From CAYVAP01 sp964343195 (lineage in GTDB: Bacteria > Bacteroidota > Bacteroidia > J057), in assembly GCA_964343195.1 (NCBI GenBank), contig CAYFIR010000177.1, positions 1-9,662 on the forward strand: a stretch of 9,662 nucleotides of DNA, read 5' to 3'. Positions 1-5,860 of the stretch are shown here, piece after piece. Position 1 is the first letter of the stretch. The number at the start of each line of letters is the position of its first letter. The notes under the pieces were generated by a model. The model worked only from the letters and a program-made list of their open reading frames with translations, made no database searches and was not told the origin of the DNA. The translations under genes and the position numbers were made by a program.

Positions 1-117
1 GGGTGTATAGGGTGTATAGGGTGTATAGGGTGTATAGGGTGTATAGGGTGTATAGAGTGTATAGGGTGTATAGAGTGTATAGGGTGTATAGGGTGTATAG
101 GGTGTATAGGGCTGATA
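1..117. repeat. 9-bp tandem array, unit GGGTGTATA
   Basis: Twelve consecutive 9-bp units (1-108) are followed by one degenerate unit, GGGCTGATA (109-117). All units are identical except the seventh (55-63) and ninth (73-81), which share the same G-to-A change at position 2. The shared variant suggests a two-unit duplication inside the array. The array starts at the first base, so it continues to the left and its true length is unknown. GGG runs at 9-bp spacing lie on the + strand (loops of 6), so the array could form a G-quadruplex. No gene is visible in it. Confidence 0.97.
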
Positions 118-142
118 CGAATGACCTATAACCAAGGTGCCA

Positions 143-214
143 ATATTTCCCTTATTCCCCTTATATACCTTATTCCCCATATTCCCCTTATTCCCCCTTT
201 CCCCCTTTCCCTCA
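143..214. repeat. Degenerate 9-bp C-rich array, unit about TTATTCCCC
   Basis: Read in steps of 9 from 143 the units are ATATTTCCC, TTATTCCCC, TTATATACC, TTATTCCCC, ATATTCCCC, TTATTCCCC, CTTTCCCCC and TTTCCCTCA. Three copies are identical and the rest have drifted. The period equals that of the array at 1-117, but the C-rich strand is now +, so G-runs lie on the minus strand. The array ends about 75 bp before the start of the REC/TrxR-like gene and may lie in its promoter region or leader. The translation across it (IPLIP-type repeats) is a product of the period and is not taken as a gene. Confidence 0.8.
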
Positions 215-290
215 TCCTGATGATTTCTTTTCTACCCGATTCCCCGGAAAGGATCTTTGGAGTATATTTATTCCCAAACACATCCCGTCC

Positions 291-1961
291 ATGTCCCAAA
301 CAAAGCTACCGATCATATTTATCGTTGATGATGACCCGCAGGTGCTGAAATCCGTGCGCAGAGACGTGCGCAAGCGCTACAAGGAAAACTACCGGATCAT
401 GGCCACCCAGTCGGCTGATGAAGGCCTTCAGGTGCTGATCGACCTGAAAAAGCAGCAGGAGACTGTTGCCCTCTTTCTCTCGGACCAGCGCATGCCCGAA
501 ATGCTTGGGGTGGACTTTCTGGAGAAGGCCAAAACGGTATTTCCGGAGTCAAAGCGCGTGTTACTGACGGCTTATTCGGATACCGATGCGGCGATCCGCG
601 CGATCAACGATGTGCAGTTGGATTTTTACCTGACCAAGCCCTGGGATCCACCGGAAGAGAAGCTCTATCCGGTATTGGATGAGTTGCTCAAGGACTGGCA
701 GGCCAACTATTTCCCCGAATTTAGCGGCATACAGGTCGTCGGTTCCCAATGGTCCAAGAAAAGCCATGCCATCAAGGATTTTCTCAGTGGCAACCTTGTG
801 CCTTACCAGTGGTATGATGCCCAGACCCACGAAAAGGGGCAGGACCTGGTGGAGATTCACAACCTGCAGCCGGAGCAGCTACCGGCGGTCATTTTCGAAG
901 ACGGAAGTGTCCTGACCAATCCCGACCCTCAGTGCATCGCTGCCAGGCTGGGCCGTAGTGCCGAGGTAAAAGAAGCCATGTACGATGTGGTCATCATCGG
1001 GGCAGGGCCTGCAGGTCTGGGGGCGGCCGTTTACGGAGCCAGCGAAGGCCTCAAGACCCTCCTGATCGAGCGCCGCGCTCCTGGAGGACAGGCGGGCACC
1101 TCCTCCCGCATCGAAAACTACCTTGGATTTCCTTCCGGCCTCAGCGGCTCAGACCTCGCCAGAAGGGCCATCACCCAGGCGACCCGCTTTGGCACCGAGT
1201 TTCTTTCCCCAGCCGAAGTAAGTCAGATTGAGGTGCAGGATGGCTACAAAATCATCACCCTGTCAGATGGACAAAAAGTGAACACCAAGAGCCTGGTGAT
1301 TACCACAGGGGTGGACTACCGCCGCCTCGAAGGGCCGGGAATGGACGACTTTACCGGGGCTGGCATCTACTATGGCGCAGCGACTACCGAAGCTGGGGCC
1401 TGTCAGGACCAGGACGTGTATGTGGTCGGCGGTGGCAATTCCGCCGGACAGGGCGCCATGTATTTGAGCCGCTTTGCCCGCCGGGTCTTCATCGTGATAC
1501 GCCGTGACAGCCTCTACGAGACCATGTCAGACTATCTGGTCAAACAAATCGAAGGAACTGATAATATTGAGGTTATTCCCCATCACAACATTGTCGAGGC
1601 AATGGGACAAAAACGCCTTGAATGCGTCACCCTGGAGCATAAGGATACCAAGGAGCGAAAAACCGCTCCGGCGGGAGCGCTATTCATCTTCATCGGGGCG
1701 AGGCCATACACCGAGTGGATTCCCGAGAATCTGCTCCGCAATGAAAAAGGCTATCTCTACACCGGCCGGGACCTGGTGGGCCTGGAGGAATTCAAACAGA
1801 GCTGGAAGACTCCGCGCGAACCCTACATGCTGGAGACTTCCATTCCCGGGGTTTTCGCAGCTGGAGATGTGCGGGCCGGAGCCATGAACCGCGTTGCTTC
1901 TGCCGTAGGGGAAGGGGCGATGAGCATCAGCATGGTGCATCAGTACCTGGCGGACTGGTGA
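291..1961 (+). CDS. Fused response regulator / thioredoxin-reductase-like FAD oxidoreductase
   Basis: Three domains can be read in this 556-aa protein. Residues 7-135 are a CheY-type receiver with the acidic cluster D13-D15, phospho-acceptor D65 (SDQRMP), T93 and K116 (TKPWD). Residues 147-222 resemble a glutaredoxin-like fold (VVGSQWSKKSHAIKDFL, then LPAVIFEDGSVL), but the CxxC position reads S155-K-K-S158. Residues 231-556 are a thioredoxin-reductase-like FAD/NAD(P)H module: GAGPAG at 237-242, E260, GGGNSAG at 380-386, an R404-R405 pair where NADPH-preferring enzymes have HRR, and FAAGD at 522-526. The usual CxxC between the NAD(P) and FAD parts is replaced by G362-A-A-T365; the only cysteines are C215, C371 and C445. 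The domain order matches proteins annotated as fused response regulator/thioredoxin-disulfide reductase. I infer NAD(P)H-dependent electron transfer controlled by phosphorylation, with an unknown acceptor and no classical dithiol step. The protein looks cytoplasmic, with no signal peptide. ATG 291 is the start that gives a complete receiver domain; no clear Shine-Dalgarno site precedes it. Confidence 0.9.
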   Translation: MSQTKLPIIFIVDDDPQVLKSVRRDVRKRYKENYRIMATQSADEGLQVLIDLKKQQETVALFLSDQRMPEMLGVDFLEKAKTVFPESKRVLLTAYSDTDAAIRAINDVQLDFYLTKPWDPPEEKLYPVLDELLKDWQANYFPEFSGIQVVGSQWSKKSHAIKDFLSGNLVPYQWYDAQTHEKGQDLVEIHNLQPEQLPAVIFEDGSVLTNPDPQCIAARLGRSAEVKEAMYDVVIIGAGPAGLGAAVYGASEGLKTLLIERRAPGGQAGTSSRIENYLGFPSGLSGSDLARRAITQATRFGTEFLSPAEVSQIEVQDGYKIITLSDGQKVNTKSLVITTGVDYRRLEGPGMDDFTGAGIYYGAATTEAGACQDQDVYVVGGGNSAGQGAMYLSRFARRVFIVIRRDSLYETMSDYLVKQIEGTDNIEVIPHHNIVEAMGQKRLECVTLEHKDTKERKTAPAGALFIFIGARPYTEWIPENLLRNEKGYLYTGRDLVGLEEFKQSWKTPREPYMLETSIPGVFAAGDVRAGAMNRVASAVGEGAMSISMVHQYLADW

Positions 1962-1969
1962 GGTTGGTT

Positions 1970-2004
1970 GGGAGTTGGGAGTTGGGAGTTGGGAGTTGGG
2001 AGTT
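1970..2004. repeat. Perfect 7-bp tandem array, GGGAGTT x5
   Basis: Five exact GGGAGTT units begin 8 bp after the TGA of the REC/TrxR-like gene, preceded by GGTTGGTT (1962-1969). Five GGG runs separated by 4-nt AGTT loops fit the usual G-quadruplex pattern on the + strand, which is also the mRNA strand of the upstream gene. The array could therefore act at the 3' end of that transcript, but this is inference. Perfect identity implies recent expansion or active length change. Confidence 0.95.
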
Positions 2005-2010
2005 CAAGTT

Positions 2011-2120
2011 AGACGTTTGGGTTACCAAACTCCTGAAATAGATGACGTTGAGCGCAGTGAAATCCCACAGGGCGGGAACTTACTTATCACGAATCCTTTC
2101 CACCAGGATTTCGAACGTCT
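2011..2120. repeat. Possible dispersed palindromic element with terminal inverted repeats
   Basis: AGACGTT at 2011-2017 is matched by AACGTCT at 2114-2120. With one further C-G pair and G-T wobbles the closing stem reaches 10 positions. Inside are a perfect hairpin GTTTGG-GTTA-CCAAAC (2015-2030), a second hairpin formed by CGAATCCT (2090-2097) and AGGATT (2105-2110) plus CG after a one-base bulge, and a third pairing of GAAATCC (2059-2065) with GGATTTC (2106-2112). These helices compete with the closing stem. No coding potential is convincing here. The layout resembles short MITE- or REP-like intergenic elements. Whether it is repeated elsewhere in the genome cannot be seen from one window. 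The remainder of the 216-bp gap (2121-2177) shows nothing I recognise. Confidence 0.5.
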
Positions 2121-2177
2121 CATCATTCCGAATCGTAACGCATAATCCCTCCCCCTAACAAATAACCCATTCAGAGT

Positions 2178-2948
2178 ATGGAACAGATAGCCCTCATGAC
2201 TGATTTTGGGCAGCAGGACGGATACGTAGGCATCATGAAAGGCGTCATTGCCAGCATCGCCCCCGAGGCCAATGTCATCGACCTGTCCCACGACCTTCCT
2301 CCGCAAAATCTCGACGCGGCGAAATTTGTTCTGTGGAACAGTTACCGCCACTTCCCGGAAGGGACCATTTTTGTCTGTGTGGTCGATCCGGGAGTAGGCA
2401 GTCAGCGCCACATCCTGGCTTTTCATACCGGCAAATACATATTCATTGCCCCGGACAATGGGGTGCTCGACTACGTGATGGCAGAGAATAGAACCAAGCA
2501 CCTGCTCCGCGTACAGGAGAGCCGCGTAATGGCTTCCTCCATCAGCAATACCTTCCATGGACGGGACATCTTCGCGCCAGCGGCCGCCCACATTGCGGCG
2601 GGATTCCCCTTCACCATGATCGGCCCCATGCATCCCTATACCCTCCCCCAGAGCCCTTTCGTCCATCCCAAAGGCAACAGTACTCCGGGAAAAATTCTCC
2701 ATGTGGATCACTTTGGCAACCTCATCAGCAATATCTACCTGAAGCCACAAGACGCACAGGGCATGGTTCAGGTGGGAGATCGGGAAATCCCGGTGGGTCA
2801 GACCTACGCAGCCGTCAGCGAGGGAGAACTACTTGCCCTTCCCGGCAGCCACGGCCTGCTGGAAATTGCCGTCCGCAATGGCAATGCCCACACAGCCCTG
2901 AGTGCAGGAGTAGGAGCAGAGCTGATGTTCGCACCACATTCAATCTGA
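2178..2948 (+). CDS. SAM hydroxide adenosyltransferase (DUF62 / SAM hydrolase family)
   Basis: The 256-aa protein has the full motif set of the DUF62 family, which hydrolyses S-adenosylmethionine to adenosine and methionine using an activated water. Motifs in order: TDFG (8-11), DGYVGIMKG (14-22), SHDLPPQ (37-43), VDPGVG (69-74), APDNG (91-95), FHGRDIFAPAAAH (126-138) and DHFGNLISNI (177-186). The residues equivalent to the Asp-Arg-His set described for archaeal members are D70, R77 and H127, in the expected spacing. This supports the hydrolase branch rather than fluorinase/chlorinase, although sequence alone cannot fully exclude halide use. The length is normal for the family, and the protein is cytoplasmic with no signal peptide. 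The physiological role of this family is poorly understood. The gene stands alone on its strand and ends 21 bp from the stop codon of the oppositely directed MG2-type gene. Its ATG has no strong Shine-Dalgarno site. Confidence 0.93.
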   Translation: MEQIALMTDFGQQDGYVGIMKGVIASIAPEANVIDLSHDLPPQNLDAAKFVLWNSYRHFPEGTIFVCVVDPGVGSQRHILAFHTGKYIFIAPDNGVLDYVMAENRTKHLLRVQESRVMASSISNTFHGRDIFAPAAAHIAAGFPFTMIGPMHPYTLPQSPFVHPKGNSTPGKILHVDHFGNLISNIYLKPQDAQGMVQVGDREIPVGQTYAAVSEGELLALPGSHGLLEIAVRNGNAHTALSAGVGAELMFAPHSI

Positions 2949-2969
2949 AAAATCCTCCCTCAACCCTGA

Positions 2970-4703
2970 TCAGTGACTCACCTCAATCCACTGTTCAGCA
3001 ATTACCGGCGTCCCGTCATCCAGCATTCCCTCCACTCTCACGAGGTAGCGTCCGGTTTGGTCTCCAACTGCCAGAGTTAGAGACTCAATCCCCTCTGAGG
3101 CCATCGGGATCAATGGCTTCCAGGCAATTACAGATCGAAAATCTGGCAGGCGACTGCCATCTTCCGATACCACATCGGTACGCACTGGCTCAAAAGTTCG
3201 CCCACGATAATATCCCTGGATGTGCACATTGTTGGGAGCATTCCGGATCGCCCGGGGCGTTTGTTCATCCCGGGTCTGAAAGGCTACGACCCCAAAGTTT
3301 CCTATCGGTCCGAACATATAGGGCAAGCGACTCAGGTTGTTGTAAATGTCCAATTGCTCCACCCCATCCCAGTCCATGCGCAATACAGCTTTAAGGTCAT
3401 AGGTCAGATAGCCGTTCACCATCAGCAGTGGCGGGCGCGTCTCAAAAATCGACTGGGTCTGCACATTACGGTGGGGGACGAACAGGTGCAAGCTCTTGGA
3501 GGGATCGTCCATGCCCATGACGCGGGGTTCTTTTTTGCTACGTGTCCGAAAGGGCTTGACCTGTAGCGGCGGGACAGCCTGATTCGCAAAGTCTTCCAGG
3601 CTTTCCATCGGGATAAAATCCGTAATGGGGAATTCCAGATCGGGTTTCAGTTCCCGTCGCACCAACGGGGTACGCATCGGTTCCTGCTCTTCTTCGATAC
3701 GCAACAGGCGGCCCAACTGGTATCGCTGCTGATGCTTTCGGATATACTGCTCGACATTGGGCGTGAAAGGAGGCCGTTCCTCATAGACCGGCGCAGGCGG
3801 GGCGATCACAGGTAAATCAAGGGCTCTCACCTGTGGTAAATAGGCCTGTTTAAAGGGATTCGCGTCAAAAAGCTGAATCACAGTAGAGTCATACACTTCT
3901 GAGAATGAGAGGGTTACCCTCCCGTCCTTGGCTGTCCCCTGTATTGGGGTCTGGCTTTGTCGGATAAATCCCACAATGAAGGACGAACTGATCGGATCGC
4001 CATTGGGATCCTTTAACTCAAAAGTCTGGGTAAATTGCTCTTCTGGCTCAAAATTCCCGCTCTTCCTGACATATCGAGCTGGACTGGATACTTCATCATA
4101 GCGGGCGGCTACATCATAGTCCCGAGTAGCCACTTCTTCATGAACCACACTCATCGACAGGACTCCAGCATGTCCATTGGCTGCAACAATATCGACCGAA
4201 AGTTCCTCACGGGGAGAAAGACGATTGGACGAAAGCTCTAGCGAAAGCCCTTCGGTTTTAGGCGAATATCCAGCTCCCTCCTCATCTTTGACGCGGCTGG
4301 TTACCACAGGCTGATAGATCGACAGCGTGCGGGACTCCATGGGCAAGGGCTCAAATCCCAGATTCCAGCGCGTATAGGCCCGAAGGGTGTAGTATCCGGT
4401 TTCCAGGCTGGCTGGTAGTGCCAAATCCCCCGCTACTACTCCCTCCCCCAGGTTCAACCGTTGCCGAACCACCGTTTCTCCATCCGAATCATTGAGCTCC
4501 ACATAGGCTATCCCACTGACGCGCTGCTCAGGATTGAGCATATACAGGCCATACCAGAGATCTTCCCCTGCGACATAGAAGGGCTTATCCACAGAAAGGT
4601 AAAAGTACTCCGGGATCGCCACCTGAGCCTTCACCTCTGACGAGAGAGAAAGCAGCATCGCGAAAGGCAGCAATAATTGGAAAAATCTGAAAATTGACTT
4701 CAT
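2970..4703 (-). CDS. Secreted MG2 (macroglobulin-like) protein with TonB-plug-like C-terminal region
   Basis: The protein has 577 aa with a Sec signal peptide (about 1-26, hydrophobic LLLPFAMLLSL, likely cut after VKA). Residues 34-130 form an MG2-type beta domain of the Bacteroidota kind: SVDKPFYVAGEDLWYGLY, then YVELNDSDGETV, and TGYYTLRAYTRWN. Residues about 155-290 look like further beta-sandwich domains. A proline-rich, charged linker (about 296-400) follows. Residues about 405-480 resemble a short TonB-receptor plug (LLMVNG, WDGVEQLDIYNN, FGPIGNFGVVAFQT). The last 95 residues carry the GYYRGRTFEP ... LPDFRSVIAWKP ... GRYLVRVEGMLDDG pattern typical of these proteins. There is no lipobox, no thioester motif (so it is not a true proteinase-trapping alpha-2-macroglobulin) and no beta-barrel. 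It is last in the predicted operon, 32 bp after the DUF4249 gene, with no clear Shine-Dalgarno site. I infer a periplasmic or outer-membrane-associated partner of the receptor; the function is unknown. Confidence 0.8.
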   Translation of the reverse strand: MKSIFRFFQLLLPFAMLLSLSSEVKAQVAIPEYFYLSVDKPFYVAGEDLWYGLYMLNPEQRVSGIAYVELNDSDGETVVRQRLNLGEGVVAGDLALPASLETGYYTLRAYTRWNLGFEPLPMESRTLSIYQPVVTSRVKDEEGAGYSPKTEGLSLELSSNRLSPREELSVDIVAANGHAGVLSMSVVHEEVATRDYDVAARYDEVSSPARYVRKSGNFEPEEQFTQTFELKDPNGDPISSSFIVGFIRQSQTPIQGTAKDGRVTLSFSEVYDSTVIQLFDANPFKQAYLPQVRALDLPVIAPPAPVYEERPPFTPNVEQYIRKHQQRYQLGRLLRIEEEQEPMRTPLVRRELKPDLEFPITDFIPMESLEDFANQAVPPLQVKPFRTRSKKEPRVMGMDDPSKSLHLFVPHRNVQTQSIFETRPPLLMVNGYLTYDLKAVLRMDWDGVEQLDIYNNLSRLPYMFGPIGNFGVVAFQTRDEQTPRAIRNAPNNVHIQGYYRGRTFEPVRTDVVSEDGSRLPDFRSVIAWKPLIPMASEGIESLTLAVGDQTGRYLVRVEGMLDDGTPVIAEQWIEVSH

Positions 4704-4735
4704 AGGGCAGTAATGCAGAGTTCAGGCAAATATTT

Positions 4736-5848
4736 CTAATCCCAGTAGTCGGGACGAATCAGGGTCGAAAATCCATAAATTTTATCGCAGTCCCAGCAGC
4801 GACAGTAGTAAGTCGTAGTATCATTGGGCCTCGGAGGGGGAGAAAAGCAGGGCGATCCTCCGTTTGCCGGATAGCAAGGAGGATTGATGGGAATGCCCAG
4901 ACTCACAGCCGACACCGGCAACCTGATGGTGTCGGCCAGGCTGATGTCCACGTAGCCCAGTACCAGTTCTCCTGTATCAGCAGCATTGTACACGTTTCCC
5001 CTCACCCCAGCTGGAATCTCGTCGTAGAGATTTCCCTGCAGGGCCTCCAGCCGTTCGATGTTTTCGTAGTACCGGAATGCGTCTTCGGTGATGCTGTGCA
5101 AGTACACATTGAAGTAATGCTTTTCGGCAAAATCCTCATCTACTGGCTGACTCGCCACCTTTACCCTCACGGGAACGGCTCCCAGATCCTCACTTGAAAG
5201 CAGCGTTGAGGCATTTTCGCTCGTTTCCCGCCGCAGATAACATACCTGCAACCGGTCTGGCTCCCCCGGCTCCAGCAACTCGACAGGTTTGGGGGCTTCC
5301 CGAAAAGCCCAGGCTTCATCCACTTCCCATCGATAATATTCTTCTTTTTCTTCCCCGGGAAGGGTTATGTGCGCATATACATCGACCACCGGTCCGCGCT
5401 TGGGTCCACCGAAGGAATTGGTGCCCACTACCTGCGTGCTCCAGTCAGCTGAGAGCGAATCGGTCTTCACCCTTGCAGGAATTTCGGTAGGCACAGACCG
5501 GAAAACATCTCCATCCGCTGTCTCAAACTCCGCATGATAGCTGCGTCCTGCTTCAAGCTGCAGTTGCGGAGGCATCATGAAACGCCCAGGCTCTACCTGG
5601 ATCAGCTCTCCCCAAAATTCTCCGTCGCGCATCATCCTTCCACTTGCCTCTACAGGAGTTCGTTCATCTTCCAGGCCTCCGCCCAGATACAGCTCAAAGT
5701 CCCGCTGGGCCGGACTATTGCTGATTACTCCCGACAACACCACATACCGAACCGATTCATCAATGGGAAAGTCAAGCGGGCTCACACAGCCTGCGAGAGC
5801 CCAGCATCCAAGGCTCCATATGATGGCTATGTGCATGCTAATTCTCAT
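4736..5848 (-). CDS. DUF4249 family lipoprotein
   Basis: The 370-aa protein begins with a lipoprotein signal ending in the lipobox LAGC, giving acylated C21. An N-terminal beta domain (about 34-126, VRYVVLSGVISNS ... GRSYHAEFETADG) is followed by the DUF4249 core: EYYRWEVDEAWAF (170-182), C203, KHYFNVYLHSITEDAFRYYENIE (243-265), GNLYDEIPAGVRGNVYN (272-288) and VLGYVDISL. The C-terminus has a cysteine cluster (C325, C334, C349, C351, C354) before the final RPDYW, a recognised family trait that suggests disulfides or metal binding. DUF4249 genes commonly follow carboxypeptidase-regulatory TonB receptors, as here, with only 12 bp between stop and start. I infer an envelope lipoprotein that works with the receptor, possibly in ligand capture; this is not demonstrated. 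It is one of the few genes here with a strong Shine-Dalgarno sequence. Confidence 0.9.
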   Translation of the reverse strand: MRISMHIAIIWSLGCWALAGCVSPLDFPIDESVRYVVLSGVISNSPAQRDFELYLGGGLEDERTPVEASGRMMRDGEFWGELIQVEPGRFMMPPQLQLEAGRSYHAEFETADGDVFRSVPTEIPARVKTDSLSADWSTQVVGTNSFGGPKRGPVVDVYAHITLPGEEKEEYYRWEVDEAWAFREAPKPVELLEPGEPDRLQVCYLRRETSENASTLLSSEDLGAVPVRVKVASQPVDEDFAEKHYFNVYLHSITEDAFRYYENIERLEALQGNLYDEIPAGVRGNVYNAADTGELVLGYVDISLADTIRLPVSAVSLGIPINPPCYPANGGSPCFSPPPRPNDTTTYYCRCWDCDKIYGFSTLIRPDYWD

Positions 5849-5851
5849 TTC

Positions 5852-5857
5852 CCTCCT
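5852..5857 (-). promoter_or_regulatory. Strong Shine-Dalgarno AGGAGG before the DUF4249 gene
   Basis: On the minus strand AGGAGG stands 3 nt before the ATG at 5848, inside the 12-bp gap after the receptor stop codon. The spacing is short, so pairing may use the overlapping GAGGAG (4 nt). The other genes in the window lack such a site. It supports ATG 5848 over the in-frame ATG at 5836, which would be about 15 nt away. It may keep translation of the lipoprotein coupled to, and stronger than, that of the receptor. Confidence 0.75.
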
Positions 5858-5860
5858 CGA

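Noticed and set aside
251..290. Bacteroidota-type promoter (TTTG at 256-259 and TATATTTA at 263-270) before the redox gene
   Set aside because: The two boxes overlap the wrong way round and no pair has the 19-21-bp spacing, so no promoter is claimed.
121..348. 75-codon open frame upstream of the redox gene
   Set aside because: Its translation is low-complexity IPLIP-type sequence produced by the 9-bp C-rich array, and it overlaps the start of the real gene in another frame.
2022..2750. 242-codon open frame on the minus strand
   Set aside because: It overlaps the SAM hydroxide adenosyltransferase, whose motifs are all intact on the + strand. The minus-strand product shows no domain or signal and runs into the repeat element.
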